The notes beneath the pieces were generated by a model. That model saw only the letters and a program-made list of their open reading frames with translations, searched no databases and had not been told where the DNA came from. Shown here piece by piece: positions 41,533 through 51,361 of a stretch of 64,000 nt of DNA (position 1 is the first letter of the stretch; the number at the start of each line of letters is the position of its first letter). Origin of the DNA: Saccharopolyspora rhizosphaerae (GTDB lineage: Bacteria > Actinomycetota > Actinomycetes > Mycobacteriales > Pseudonocardiaceae); assembly GCF_003931915.1 (NCBI RefSeq), contig NZ_RSAA01000006.1, positions 17,255 through 81,254 of the forward strand, given 5' to 3'. Both the position numbers and the translations under genes were made by a program.

Positions 41533-42667
41533 CGGACACCTCCGTGGAGCGAGGGCGGGAAGGTCGTGCGGTCGTGAGCACGGGTTTCGTGATGATCGCG
41601 AGGACTGCGAACAGCCCCGCACCGATGACCAGCGGTGCGGCCAGGTCGTGCGCGGTGGCTGACATCGCGATCAGCGGAGCGGTCAGCAGACCGGTGTGCT
41701 GGGCGGCGGCCACCATGCCGTAGGAGGCTCCCGAGCCACGCGCTGCGATGAGGACCCGGAAGTCCAGGGCGACCTGGCCGAGCCCCAGGCCCGTGCCGAA
41801 CACGAGCCGTCCCAGCGCGAGCAGCGACGGATCGGTGACGGCCGCCTGCAGCGCCAGGCCGGCGGCGGCGAGGACGAACGGGACCACCAGTCCGGGGGAC
41901 GCCGTGCGCACCCGCCACACCGCCGCCAGGGCGGCGATGTGCGCGGCGACGAACAGCAGCGCGGCGACCAGCTCGGACTGCCCGACCGCGGTGACGTGCT
42001 CGGTGAAGTACGGGCGGACCACGGCACCCGCGAGGGCGAACCCGAGCACGAGCACCGCCAGCGGCAGCAGGGCCCGACGCGGCACGTCGACACCCGGCGG
42101 TGGTGGCGGTGCCGCCGACTCCGCCACGGGGGTGCGCAACGCGATCACGCAGACCACCAGCAGTCCGGCCTCGACCACCGCGAGCAGCGGCAAGGCCTGC
42201 CTCGGGTCGGGTGAGCTGACGATCCACGTCCCGATCGCGGACGCGGCGATCACCGCGGTCTGCAGCACGGCGACGTACTGCCGCACCCCCGGTAGCAGCC
42301 CGTCCGGGTGGGTGCGGGCGGTCTTGGGGTGCGCCAGCAGCACGACCGCCTTGGCCGCCACCAGCGCGACCCCGATGCCGGTGAAGACCGCGTAGCTGGG
42401 TGCCAGCGCCAAGCACGCCGTCAGCACCACCGCGGCCGACTGCCCGACGAGCACCAGGTGCTCGACGCGCCACCGGCGGGTCGCCAGTCCCCACAGCGGC
42501 ACGGCGATGATCGCCGCGATGCGGGTGAAGGCGATGAAGTACCCGGTGGCAGCGAGGTCCTGGACACCGAACGCCGTCCGGAACAGCGCGGGGTAGAACG
42601 GCGCGAGCGCCGTCTCGGTGACCATGTGCAGTCCCGCTGCCGCCAGGAGGACCGGGCGTGAGCGCAT
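41510..42667 (-). CDS. MFS transporter, probable siderophore exporter
   Basis: 385 residues, about twelve helices, starting MRSRPVLLAAAGLHMVTETA with ATG overlapping the hydroxylase stop (TGATG). The conserved loop WGLATRRWRVEHLVLVGQ and a mid-protein linker (ESAAPPPPPGVDVPRR) are visible. MFS proteins embedded in NIS operons usually export the finished siderophore. A role in uptake is less likely without a binding protein. Embedded in the operon with overlaps on both sides. Confidence 0.88.
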   Translation of the reverse strand: MRSRPVLLAAAGLHMVTETALAPFYPALFRTAFGVQDLAATGYFIAFTRIAAIIAVPLWGLATRRWRVEHLVLVGQSAAVVLTACLALAPSYAVFTGIGVALVAAKAVVLLAHPKTARTHPDGLLPGVRQYVAVLQTAVIAASAIGTWIVSSPDPRQALPLLAVVEAGLLVVCVIALRTPVAESAAPPPPPGVDVPRRALLPLAVLVLGFALAGAVVRPYFTEHVTAVGQSELVAALLFVAAHIAALAAVWRVRTASPGLVVPFVLAAAGLALQAAVTDPSLLALGRLVFGTGLGLGQVALDFRVLIAARGSGASYGMVAAAQHTGLLTAPLIAMSATAHDLAAPLVIGAGLFAVLAIITKPVLTTARPSRPRSTEVSVVPVRTP

Positions 42668-43962
42668 CACACGACACCGAAGGTGGTGAACGCTCCGCGT
42701 TGCGGCAGCGAGTACGTCTGGCGCCCGGACACCGCGTTGAGGATCACGGCCGCGCGGTGCGCGCCCAAGCCCAGGTCCGGTGCGCCGACGCCGTGGCTGT
42801 GCATCTCGGCGTTCTGCACGTACACGTCACCGCTGACGGCCGGGTCGAGCACCACGCGGTAGTCGTCGTCGACCTGGTACCGGCCGTGCGCGTCCCAGTC
42901 GATCACGCCCGACAGCGGCTCGAGGCACTGCGGCCGGTTCGGCGAGTACCCGGTGGCCAGCACGACCCGGTCGGTCCGGACGGCGAAGTCGCGTTCCTGC
43001 TCGGTGTGCCGGCACGCCAGCTCGACACCGCCGTCGACCTGCTGCGCGCCGGTCACGGCCACGTTGGGCATGAGCTCGACGTCCAGCTCGTCCCGCCCGA
43101 TGCTGCGTTCGTAGAGCACCTCGTGGATCGCCGCGAGGGTCGTCGCACTGCTGGCCTTGTACAGCTGCCACTGCGCGGGCACGACCCGGTCCCGGGTCTC
43201 CTGCGGCAACGTGCGGAAGTACCGGGTGTAGTCGGGCGTGAAGTGCTCCAGCCCGAGCTTGGAGTACTCCATGGGCGCGAAGGCCGGGGACCGGGTGAGC
43301 CAGCGGACGCGCCAGCCGGCGCTCTCCTGGGCTCGCAGCAGGTCCAGCGCCACCTCGGCACCGGACTGCCCGGAGCCGATCACCGTGACGTCCTCGGCGC
43401 CGCGCAGCGATTCCTGCCGGTCGAGGTACTCCGAGGCGTGGAAGACCTCCTTGCCCAGCAGACCGCGCACCGGTTGCGGCACGGTCGGTTCGGTGCCCAC
43501 GCCGAGCACCACGTTGCGGGCGGTGAGGGTCTCCCGCTGGGCGGTGTGGACGTCCTCGGCGTCCACGTGGAACACCTCGCCCTCGGCGTCCCAGCGCACC
43601 GCGGTCACCTGCCGCCCGAAGCGGCAGGACGGCAGCGAGTCCGCGACCCACCGGCAGTAGTGGTCGTACTCGCGGCGCGAGATGTGGAAGTTCTCCGCGA
43701 AGTAGAACGGGAAGAGCCGGTCGTGCTCGCGCAGGTAGGACAGGAACGACCACCGGCTGGTGGGGTCGATCAGCGTGACCAGGTCGGCGAGGAACGGCAC
43801 CTGCAGGGTGGTTCCGTCGATCAGCAGACCGTGGTGCCAGGAGAACTCGGGCTTGGCGTCGAGGAAGGCGACCGAGAGGTCGTCGACCGGGTCTGCCAGG
43901 GCCGCCAACGAGAGGTTGAACGGTCCGATGCCCACGCCGACCATGTCGTACACGCGGCTCAT
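42667..43962 (-). CDS. L-lysine/ornithine/diamine N-hydroxylase (flavin-dependent)
   Basis: 431 residues, IucD/RhbE/DesB family. FAD motif VGVGIGPFNLSLAAL (about 8-22), substrate region LQVPFLADLVTLIDPTSRWS (about 53-72), NADPH motif VIGSGQSGAEVALDL (about 194) and the C-terminal NAEMHSHGVGAPDLGLGAHR. It hydroxylates the terminal amine of lysine or of the diamine made by the neighbouring decarboxylase, giving the hydroxamate nitrogen. ATGA overlap with the preceding NIS gene. Confidence 0.93.
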   Translation of the reverse strand: MSRVYDMVGVGIGPFNLSLAALADPVDDLSVAFLDAKPEFSWHHGLLIDGTTLQVPFLADLVTLIDPTSRWSFLSYLREHDRLFPFYFAENFHISRREYDHYCRWVADSLPSCRFGRQVTAVRWDAEGEVFHVDAEDVHTAQRETLTARNVVLGVGTEPTVPQPVRGLLGKEVFHASEYLDRQESLRGAEDVTVIGSGQSGAEVALDLLRAQESAGWRVRWLTRSPAFAPMEYSKLGLEHFTPDYTRYFRTLPQETRDRVVPAQWQLYKASSATTLAAIHEVLYERSIGRDELDVELMPNVAVTGAQQVDGGVELACRHTEQERDFAVRTDRVVLATGYSPNRPQCLEPLSGVIDWDAHGRYQVDDDYRVVLDPAVSGDVYVQNAEMHSHGVGAPDLGLGAHRAAVILNAVSGRQTYSLPQRGAFTTFGVV

Positions 43963-45647
43963 GCGGTGGACTCCCCTTCCGCGAACGGGTTGGTGAGGTC
44001 GACGTAGACCGACTGGGTCTCCAGCGGGCCGACCAGTTCGTCGAGCCCGTCGAGCCGGGTGAGCAGGTTCGCCTTGCAGCGCAAGGTCTTCTCCTCGACG
44101 AGCGTCCTGACCAGTGCGAGGTCGGAGAACGGGCGCAGCCGCTCGGCCAGCAGGGCCAGCAGCCGCCGTTCGTCGGCGAGGCCCTGCGATCCGAACGCGC
44201 CGACCAGGCCGAGCAGGTTGTTGATGCCGATGTAGTAGCCCAGCCGTTCGTCGATCACGGCGTCGGCGACGCGGTTGTCACCGGCCACCCCGACTCCCGG
44301 CAGGAACTCCTCGAGAGCGGCGACGCGGGCCTCGGAGATGTAGTAGCCCTGGTTGTCCCGGTACCAGCCGCCGCACGGCCAGCCCTCGGCGTCCAGGCTG
44401 ATCAGGGTGTTCTGCTGGTGCGCCTCGAGACCGAGGCCGTGCTCCCGGTACAACCACAGCACCGGCGCGATCAGCTCGTCGAAGTAGCGGGCGCACCACT
44501 GCTCGGCGACCTGCGCGACGGGTTCACCGCTGTGCTCGGCCAAGTCGGTGATCACGGCTTCGAGAGTCGATCGACCTGCGTCGGGACGTTCGGCGACCAG
44601 CCCTGCGACGCACGCGACGCGCTGGTCGGGGTCGAACGGGTTGTCGCGCAGCACGACCTCCAGCCCGCTCTCCGCACCGGGTGCGTCGGGCAGGTCCACG
44701 GTGAGCCACGCGGGATCGCGCACGACCGAGAAGTTCGGGTGCGCGGCAGCGATCTCACCGCCCAGACCGGCTTCGAGCAGCCGGTCGATCTCGGCACCGC
44801 GGAGCAGTTCCTTGCGCAGGTTCTCCCGCTTGGAGTTGGTGATCGGCAGGCCCAGCGAGAACTTGAGCATGACCGGCGCGTCGGGCCGGTACAGCGTCCG
44901 GATCGAGGCGGTGGGGTACCAGTGCGCCCCCGACGTGCCGAGGTCCTGCACCAAGCCCGCGTCCACCAGCTGCCGCACTCCCGGGCGCTCGCGCACCTCG
45001 CGCGCCTGCCACGGGTGCGCCGGAACGGCCACCATCCCGTCCGGCACGGCCGGGGCGAACTCCGCGAGCAGCGCCTCCGCGCCACCCTCCCCGGAGATGA
45101 CCGAGCGGTCGGCGGCGAACCAGTGCAGCTGGAAGCTGCCGCGCAGCTCCGGCGAGTACGCGGCGGCTTCGCGGTCGGTCCAGCCGATGCGGCTCTTCGG
45201 CGTCGGGTGCAGTGGGTGCCCGAGGACCAGCGCCTGCTCGGCGGCGAGGAACGAGACCGCGCCGTCCGCCTCCGGGCTCGCACGGCGTTCGCGCAGGTGC
45301 GTCGCAGTGCGGTGCTGCGAGTCGGCGACTCGGCCGACCAGGTCGACGACGCCCGCAGGATCGGGCGCGCCGCCGCCGGCGGCCTCCGAGGCGATCAGCG
45401 AGGCGAGCGTGACGGCGTTGACCGCGGCACCGCTGGGGAAGCTCACCTCACCGAAGCGGTGGTGCCCGGTCGCGGAGCGGTGCTGGACCTCAGCGCAGAT
45501 CGTGGTGTCCGCGGTCTTCAGCGGCAGCTGGAGCTGCCCTGGTTCCGGGACGTGCGCACCGGTTTCGCGGACCCAGCACCGCAGCAACGCGTTGACCGTC
45601 GCCGACTCGGCGATCCGCTCGGGGTCGAATGCGGTCGTGGCGCTCAT
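43959..45647 (-). CDS. NIS siderophore synthetase, IucA/RhbC-like
   Basis: 562 residues starting MSATTAFDPERIAESATVNA behind GAGGAGACCCG. IucA/IucC motifs: HPLHPTPKSRIGWTDREA (about 180), VPAHPWQAREV (about 252), LKFSLGLPITNSKRENLR (about 305) and LGLEAHQQNTLISLD (about 420). By resemblance to RhbC/IucA it may do the first condensation with citrate. The ATG overlaps the decarboxylase stop (ATGA), and the end overlaps the hydroxylase start. Confidence 0.92.
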   Translation of the reverse strand: MSATTAFDPERIAESATVNALLRCWVRETGAHVPEPGQLQLPLKTADTTICAEVQHRSATGHHRFGEVSFPSGAAVNAVTLASLIASEAAGGGAPDPAGVVDLVGRVADSQHRTATHLRERRASPEADGAVSFLAAEQALVLGHPLHPTPKSRIGWTDREAAAYSPELRGSFQLHWFAADRSVISGEGGAEALLAEFAPAVPDGMVAVPAHPWQAREVRERPGVRQLVDAGLVQDLGTSGAHWYPTASIRTLYRPDAPVMLKFSLGLPITNSKRENLRKELLRGAEIDRLLEAGLGGEIAAAHPNFSVVRDPAWLTVDLPDAPGAESGLEVVLRDNPFDPDQRVACVAGLVAERPDAGRSTLEAVITDLAEHSGEPVAQVAEQWCARYFDELIAPVLWLYREHGLGLEAHQQNTLISLDAEGWPCGGWYRDNQGYYISEARVAALEEFLPGVGVAGDNRVADAVIDERLGYYIGINNLLGLVGAFGSQGLADERRLLALLAERLRPFSDLALVRTLVEEKTLRCKANLLTRLDGLDELVGPLETQSVYVDLTNPFAEGESTA

Positions 45648-47110
45648 CGGGTCTCCTCGTCCACAGCGGCGGTGACCAGTTCCGCCAGCAGGTCGTTGAT
45701 CTCGGGTTCGGTCGTGTTCGGGTTGAGCAGCGTGAGCTTCAGCCACACCGAGCCGTCCAGTTCAGTGCGGCCCACCACTGCCCGACCGCCGCGGAGCAAG
45801 GTGCGGCGCACCTCGGCGTTGATCGCGTCCGGGTCCCCGCTTTCGGGCCGGTATCGGAAGATGACCGTGGTCAGCACCGGCTCCTGGTACAGCTCGAGCC
45901 GCGGGTGCTCCCGGACCGTCGCCGCCGCGTTCCGGGCCTGCTCGTGGCACCGGTCGACCAGCTCGCCCATGCCGCGGCGGCCAAGCGCGCGGAAGGTCAC
46001 GGCGATCTTGAACGCGTCCGGGCGGCGCGTCGTGCGCAGCGAGCGCCCGAGCAAGCTCTGGAAGCCCGCGGCCTCGTCGTCGGCGGTGTTGAGGTAGGCC
46101 ACCCGCCGCTCGATCGGGTCGAAGGCCGCGGCCCGCCGTGCCAGCAGGATCCCGGCGGCGACCGGCTGCCACCCCAGCTTGTGCAGGTCGAGGGCCACCG
46201 AGTCGGCGCGGTCGACGCCGGTCAGCAGCGGGGCCAGCCGCTCGGAGAACAGCGCGCCGCCGCCGTAGGCGGCGTCGACGTGCAGCCAGGTGCTGTGCTC
46301 GGCGGCGATCTCCGCGATCTCCGGCAGAGGATCGATCACACCGAGGTCGGTGGTGCCCGCGGTGGCCACCACGGCGACCGGGATGTCCCCGCGGGAGCGC
46401 AGGTCAGCCAGGGTCGACCGCAGCGCCTGCGGGTCCATCCGGTTGTCGCTGCCCAGCGGGACCTGGACCACGGCCTCCTCCCCCAGGCCGAGCACACCGG
46501 CGCTCCGCGCGACCGAGAAGTGCGTGGCCTCCGAGCACAGGATCCGCAGCCGGCCGTGCAGCTCCGGAGGAATGCCCGACTCCACGCCGTGCGCACCGGC
46601 CGCCTGGGACAGCGCGTGCTCGCGCGCCAGCAGCAGGCCCGTCAGGTTGGACTCCGTGCCACCTGAGGTCACGGCGCCGGAGGCCACCTCGGGGTCGTAG
46701 CCCACGAGGCCGGCGAGGGCGTGGATGACCTGCGACTCCACGTGCGTGCCGGAGGGAGCCTGGTCCCACGAGTCCAACGAGGAGTTCAGCACCCCGGCGA
46801 CGAGGTCCGCGGCGACCGCGATGGCCAGCGGCGGTGTGTGCAGGTGCGCGACGCACGACGGGTGGGCCGGGTCGGCCGCACCTTCGGCGAAGGCCTTCGC
46901 GAGGCCGTCCAGAGCCGTCTCCGCACCGTCGCCCTCCCACGGCAGCACGTCCTCGGCGAACAGGGCTCCGACCGCGTCGGCGCCACCGGTCGGCAGCGGC
47001 CCGCCTCGGTCGACGGTCCCCTTCCCCAGGGCGTCGAGCGCCGTGGCGAGCAACGGACGCAGGTTCTCCGGTCCACTGATCCCACCCGCGAGCTGGATAC
47101 TGGTCGTCAA
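45644..47110 (-). CDS. PLP-dependent group II amino-acid decarboxylase
   Basis: About 488 residues. The start is either TTG 47110 (LTTSIQLAGG, with GAGGTG 8 nt upstream) or GTG 47116. PLP-fold landmarks: VTSGGTESNLTGLLLAREHA (about 150), HVDAAYGGGALF (Asp of the PLP ring), and SVALDLHKLGWQP with the Schiff-base lysine. It resembles 2,4-diaminobutyrate decarboxylase (RhbB) and lysine decarboxylase (DesA). It makes the diamine for the siderophore. First gene of the operon, downstream of an iron box. Confidence 0.92.
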   Translation of the reverse strand: MTTSIQLAGGISGPENLRPLLATALDALGKGTVDRGGPLPTGGADAVGALFAEDVLPWEGDGAETALDGLAKAFAEGAADPAHPSCVAHLHTPPLAIAVAADLVAGVLNSSLDSWDQAPSGTHVESQVIHALAGLVGYDPEVASGAVTSGGTESNLTGLLLAREHALSQAAGAHGVESGIPPELHGRLRILCSEATHFSVARSAGVLGLGEEAVVQVPLGSDNRMDPQALRSTLADLRSRGDIPVAVVATAGTTDLGVIDPLPEIAEIAAEHSTWLHVDAAYGGGALFSERLAPLLTGVDRADSVALDLHKLGWQPVAAGILLARRAAAFDPIERRVAYLNTADDEAAGFQSLLGRSLRTTRRPDAFKIAVTFRALGRRGMGELVDRCHEQARNAAATVREHPRLELYQEPVLTTVIFRYRPESGDPDAINAEVRRTLLRGGRAVVGRTELDGSVWLKLTLLNPNTTEPEINDLLAELVTAAVDEETR

Positions 47111-47281
47111 GTCCACTTCACCTCGTTGTCGAGCCGCGCGCCGCCGCGTCGCGCAGGAGTACGGCAGCCGCCATCCGGCAGCGGAGCAGCAGGTGCAGTG
47201 GTGCACCGCTCGCCGTCCGCCGCCGACGACCGCACGGATGTGCCCTGGTGGGGGCCGGGCCGCACCACCAGGAGGAGCTGG

Positions 47282-47300
47282 TTAGGTTTGCCTAGCCTTG
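47282..47300 (-). promoter_or_regulatory. Iron box (DmdR/IdeR-type operator)
   Basis: On the minus strand CAAGGCTAGGCAAACCTAA matches the actinobacterial iron-box consensus TTAGGTTAGGCTAACCTAA at 15 of 19 positions. It lies about 170 nt upstream of the decarboxylase start. Iron-loaded DmdR/IdeR would repress the siderophore operon. Confidence 0.8.
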
Positions 47301-47784
47301 CTGGGACGCGACCGTATCGGCCAACCGGGCAGATCCACAAGTCCGGACGATGAGGCCTACTTCACCCCGCAACGGACGGGGAGACACCGATCGGCGATGT
47401 GCCGCATCAGGAACGTTCCCGTCCACCTGCGCACACGGGGTCGAGAGTGTTGTCCACTGTGGACCTGCGTTCGACTCGTGCGTTGTCGGACACCGCGCCG
47501 ACGCCACCCGATCGGACCCGCTCGCGATCTCACGGATGGTTGCAGCGCAGCAACTTCTCCCGGTGAAGAACCGGCACCGCGCCCGGACGCAGGGCGCCCG
47601 ATGAGCCGCCGTGCTCGCCCGGAGAGACCGGCTCCCGGGCACCACCTGGACGAGGGCTGGGGAGATCACGAACTTCGCCGCCACGTGGTTACTTTCGGCC
47701 GTGGCGGCTCCTCCGGCACGCGCCCAGCATCGAGGGTGGGCACCGCTGCGCGTGCCCGGCTACCTGCGCCTTGGGGAGGTTGTG
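47301..47784. other. Intergenic stretch between siderophore operon and stress island
   Basis: About 480 nt without a supported gene. It contains a perfect 13-nt palindrome GTCCACTGTGGAC at 47452-47464, whose core CCACTGTGG recurs elsewhere in the window. The right end carries GGGGAGG, the ribosome-binding site of the next gene. Confidence 0.45.
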
Positions 47785-48225
47785 ATGCGCCCGCGACACC
47801 AGTACACGATCGCGGTCGGCGTGGACGGCTCAGCCGCGTCGAAGACCGCGCTGCGCTGGGCGGCCTGGCACGCCGAACAGCTCGGCGGGAAGCTGGCCAC
47901 CCTCATGGCCTGGGAAGTCCCGCTGATCTACAACTGGCAGGTGCCCGAGAGCGACGACATCGCGCGCCGCACCGCCGAAGCCTTGCACCAGGCGATCGTC
48001 GACACCATCGATCCGAACTCCGATCTCGTGGTCAGCAAGGACGTCGCCAACGGGCACCCCGCACGCGCCTTGCTCGACCTCGCCGAGGAGGTCGAAGCCG
48101 ACCTGATCGCGGTCGGCAACCGCGGGCTCGGCGGCATCACCGAAGCCCTGCTCGGATCGGTGAGCCAGCACGTCGTGCAGCACGCCCGATGCCCGGTCGT
48201 CGTCGTCCGCGGCGACATCTCATGA
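47785..48225 (+). CDS. Universal stress protein, single UspA domain
   Basis: 146 residues starting MRPRHQYTIAVGVDGSAASK. The ATP-binding pattern VGVDGS at the start and GNRGLGGITEALLGSVSQHV (about 112-131) followed by ARCPVVVVRG is complete, so it should bind ATP. Its TGA overlaps the ATG of the GH65 gene (ATGA). Universal stress proteins of this kind mark hypoxia and starvation responses in actinobacteria. Confidence 0.93.
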   Translation: MRPRHQYTIAVGVDGSAASKTALRWAAWHAEQLGGKLATLMAWEVPLIYNWQVPESDDIARRTAEALHQAIVDTIDPNSDLVVSKDVANGHPARALLDLAEEVEADLIAVGNRGLGGITEALLGSVSQHVVQHARCPVVVVRGDIS

Positions 48226-50645
48226 CCGCCGGACGCCTCGTGTTCTCCGGCTTCGACCCTGCCGATGAGGGGCGGCGAGAAGCGTTGTGCACCTTGGGGA
48301 ACGGGTACTTCGCCACGCGTGGTGCCGCGCCTGAGTCCACCGCGGACGGCGTGCACTACCCGGGGACCTACGTCGCGGGATGCTTCAACCGGCTCACGAG
48401 CGAAGTCGCCGGCCACCGGTTCGAGGACGAATCGATCGTCAACGCACCGAACTGGCTGCCGCTGACCTTCCGCGTCGACGACGGACCGTGGTTCACCCTG
48501 CAGGAGGTCGAGCTGCTCGAGGCCGAGCAGGAGCTGGACCCCCTGCGCGGGGTCCTGGTGCGGCGACTGCGTTTCCGCGATCAGCACGGGCGCACCACCC
48601 GCCTGGTGCAGCACCGCCTCGTGCACCTCGGCCACGCGCACCTCGCCTGTCTCGACACGACGCTGCAGGTCGAGGACTGGTCAGGGACCCTCACGGTGCG
48701 CAGCGGCCTCGACGGCGACGTCGCCAACACCGGGGTCGCCCGCTACCGCGCGCTCGCGGCGCACCACCTCGTCGACCACCACGTCGCCGAGGCGAGCCCG
48801 GAAGTGGCCGTGCTGGACGCGCAGACCTCCCAGTCGCGCGTGCGCATCGCCGTCGCGCAGCGCACCCGGCTCCTCGTCGACCGCGAGCACCGGCAAGTGC
48901 CGACCAGCCACCTCGGCGAGAAGCGCGTGGACCACGCGTTCACCACCGACGTCATCCCCGGCGCGCAGGTCCGGGTGGAGAAGACCACCTCCTTGCACAC
49001 CTCGCGGGACCCGGCGAGCAGCGAACCCGTCTCCGAAGCCGTGGACAGCGCGGGGGACGCGCCCGGTTTCGACGAGCTCTGCCGCAGCCAGACCGTGGCC
49101 TGGGGCCGCCTGCACCGCCACTTCACCACCACCACCGGCCTGGACGAACCGGCCCGGCGGAGCCTACTGCTGCACCGCTTCCACCTGCTGCAAACCGCCG
49201 CCCCGAACATCACCGACCTCGACGTGGGGCTGCCCGCGCGCGGGCTGCACGGCGAGGCCTACCGCGGACACGTCTTCTGGGACGAGCTGTTCGTGCTGCC
49301 CGTGCTCGACCTGCGAATGCCGCAGCTGTCGCGCGCGCTGCTGAACTACCGCTACCGGAGGCTGCCGCGCGCACGCCGGGCCGCCCGGCAGGCGGGCCTG
49401 GCGGGAGCCATGTTCCCGTGGCAGAGCGGCAGCAACGGGCGCGAGGAGAGCCAGTCCTGGCACCTCAACCCGCGCTCGGGCCGCTGGTTGCCCGACCACA
49501 CCTACCTCCAGCGCCACGTGGGCCTCGCCGTCGCCCACAGCGCGCGCCACCACCACCTGGCCACCGGGGACGACGACTACCTCAGCGACCAAGGCGCGGA
49601 ACTGATCTGCGAGATCGCGCGGTTCTTCTCGTCGCTGGCCACCTACGACCGCGGCACGGACCGCTACGTGATCCGCGGCGTCGTCGGGCCGGACGAGTAC
49701 CACACCGCCTACCCCGGCCGCGACGAGCCGGGGATCGACAACAACGCCTACACCAACGTCATGACCGCCTGGCTGTGCGCGACGGCGACCCAGGTCCTGC
49801 GGGAACTGCCCGCCCTGCGGCGGCGCGAACTCGTCGACCAGCTGGACCTGCGCCACCACGAGGTGGACCGGTGGGACCAACTCGCGCACCGGGTGTTCGT
49901 CCCCTTCCACGGACCCGGCCTGCTCAGCCAGTTCGAGGGCTACCACGAGCTCGCCGAGCTGGACTGGGAGTCCTACCTCCGCCGCTACGGCACGATCCAG
50001 CGCCTCGACCGCATCCTGGAGGCCGAGGGCGACGACCCCAACCGCTACCAGGTCAGCAAGCAGGCCGACGTGCTCATGCTCTTCTACCTGCTCACCGCCG
50101 AAGAACTCGAGGAAATCCTCGGACGCCTCGGCTACCCCACGCCCGACATACCCGCCAACGTCGAGCACTACCTCGCACGCACCAGCCACGGCTCGACGCT
50201 CAGCGCCGTGGTGCACGCATGGGTCCTCGCGCGCGGCCACCGGCCCCGCGCGCTGGAGTTCTTCGACGACACGCTCGTCAGCGACCTGCACGACACCCAG
50301 CACGGCACGACAGCCGAGGGTGTCCACCTGGCAGCCATGACCGGCACGCTCGACCTGGTACAACGCTGCTTCACCGGAATCGAGGTCCGCCCCGACGGCC
50401 TGCACCTCAACCCCCTGTGGCCGACCGGACTCGGCCCGCTGGACCTGACGCTGCGCTACCGCGGCGTGCCCCTGGACGTCCGCGTGTCGGGGCGCACGGT
50501 CGCCGTGCGCACAGCCCCAGGACCACCAACGCCGACCATCACCTGCGTCTGCGGCCCGCACCACGCCCACCTCAGGCCCGGCGAAACCGCCCGGTTCTCG
50601 ATGGACGCCACCGCGGCGGGAGGAGCTACCGACGAACCGCTGTGA
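48222..50645 (+). CDS. Glycoside hydrolase family 65 (disaccharide phosphorylase-like)
   Basis: 807 residues. N-terminal beta-sandwich (TLGNGYFATRGAAPEST, about 24-40), (alpha/alpha)6 catalytic domain with MFPWQSGSNGREESQSWH and the acid residue in VVGPDEYHTAYPG (Glu near 491), phosphate-side HGSTLSAVVHAW and a C-terminal beta cap. GH65 enzymes phosphorolyse maltose, trehalose, kojibiose or nigerose, or hydrolyse trehalose. In M. tuberculosis OtsB1 (Rv2006) a GH65 domain is fused to HAD and trehalose-phosphatase domains; those are encoded separately here at 55513. Trehalose or a relative is therefore the likely substrate. Confidence 0.93.
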   Translation: MTAGRLVFSGFDPADEGRREALCTLGNGYFATRGAAPESTADGVHYPGTYVAGCFNRLTSEVAGHRFEDESIVNAPNWLPLTFRVDDGPWFTLQEVELLEAEQELDPLRGVLVRRLRFRDQHGRTTRLVQHRLVHLGHAHLACLDTTLQVEDWSGTLTVRSGLDGDVANTGVARYRALAAHHLVDHHVAEASPEVAVLDAQTSQSRVRIAVAQRTRLLVDREHRQVPTSHLGEKRVDHAFTTDVIPGAQVRVEKTTSLHTSRDPASSEPVSEAVDSAGDAPGFDELCRSQTVAWGRLHRHFTTTTGLDEPARRSLLLHRFHLLQTAAPNITDLDVGLPARGLHGEAYRGHVFWDELFVLPVLDLRMPQLSRALLNYRYRRLPRARRAARQAGLAGAMFPWQSGSNGREESQSWHLNPRSGRWLPDHTYLQRHVGLAVAHSARHHHLATGDDDYLSDQGAELICEIARFFSSLATYDRGTDRYVIRGVVGPDEYHTAYPGRDEPGIDNNAYTNVMTAWLCATATQVLRELPALRRRELVDQLDLRHHEVDRWDQLAHRVFVPFHGPGLLSQFEGYHELAELDWESYLRRYGTIQRLDRILEAEGDDPNRYQVSKQADVLMLFYLLTAEELEEILGRLGYPTPDIPANVEHYLARTSHGSTLSAVVHAWVLARGHRPRALEFFDDTLVSDLHDTQHGTTAEGVHLAAMTGTLDLVQRCFTGIEVRPDGLHLNPLWPTGLGPLDLTLRYRGVPLDVRVSGRTVAVRTAPGPPTPTITCVCGPHHAHLRPGETARFSMDATAAGGATDEPL

Positions 50646-50682
50646 GCGGGTCCTCTCCCGCGCCAACTCCACGGAGCACTTC

Positions 50683-51135
50683 ATGAACGACCACGCCGCA
50701 CACCGCATCGTCGCCGCCGTCGACGGCTCACCGCCGTCCCTCAGCGCGTTGCGCTGGGCGGTCGACCACGCGCGAGACACCGACGCGACCATCACCGCGG
50801 TGACGGCCTGGACCGTTCCCGACCTCTACGACTGGCCGATGCCCACGGCCGAGCAGCTCGACCTCGCCACCACGAACGCGCTGCGCGAGATCGTCCGAGG
50901 AACCGTGCCGGAGGCCGAACTCCCGCGCGTGCGCTTGCACACCGCGGGTGGGCACGCCGCCGAGGTGATCCTCGACTGCGCGGAGGGGGCCGACCTGCTG
51001 GTGGTCGGGCACCGAGGCATGGGCACGTTCGCGCGCGCCCTGATCGGCTCCACCGCCCGGTATTGCGTCGACCACGCCACCTGCCCGGTCGTCGTGGTGC
51101 GCGGGCCCGAAGCCACCTCGCAGCGTCAGGAGTGA
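50683..51135 (+). CDS. Universal stress protein, single UspA domain
   Basis: 150 residues starting MNDHAAHRIVAAVDGSPPSL. ATP-binding signature VVGHRGMGTFARALIGSTAR and ATCPVVVVRG are intact. ACGGAGC lies before the ATG, 37 nt after the GH65 stop, so it is probably in the same operon as the first USP and GH65. It shares the DLYDWPMP insert with the first USP (LIYNWQVP), so the two are probably related duplicates. Confidence 0.92.
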   Translation: MNDHAAHRIVAAVDGSPPSLSALRWAVDHARDTDATITAVTAWTVPDLYDWPMPTAEQLDLATTNALREIVRGTVPEAELPRVRLHTAGGHAAEVILDCAEGADLLVVGHRGMGTFARALIGSTARYCVDHATCPVVVVRGPEATSQRQE

Positions 51136-51361
51136 ACGCGTCGCCAGCCTCGGACGTCCCGCGTTCGAGTGAACTCTGTGGACACGCCGTGATGTCACCA
51201 CGAGGACCGTCACGCCTGGGCTGGATCCCGCGCTGTGGCGGTGGAAGCCCCCACGACGAGGCGGTGGATCCTCCCGCTCGACAGGTCTCTCGACCCTTCC
51301 CGGGAGCCGGAAGGACGTCCCATGCTGGATCGGGAAAGCGACCACATCCAGGAGGAACACC

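Noticed and set aside
39406..41577. 723-codon plus-strand open frame opposite the NIS synthetase gene
   Set aside because: Same reason; the minus-strand frame carries all IucA/IucC motifs and a ribosome-binding site.
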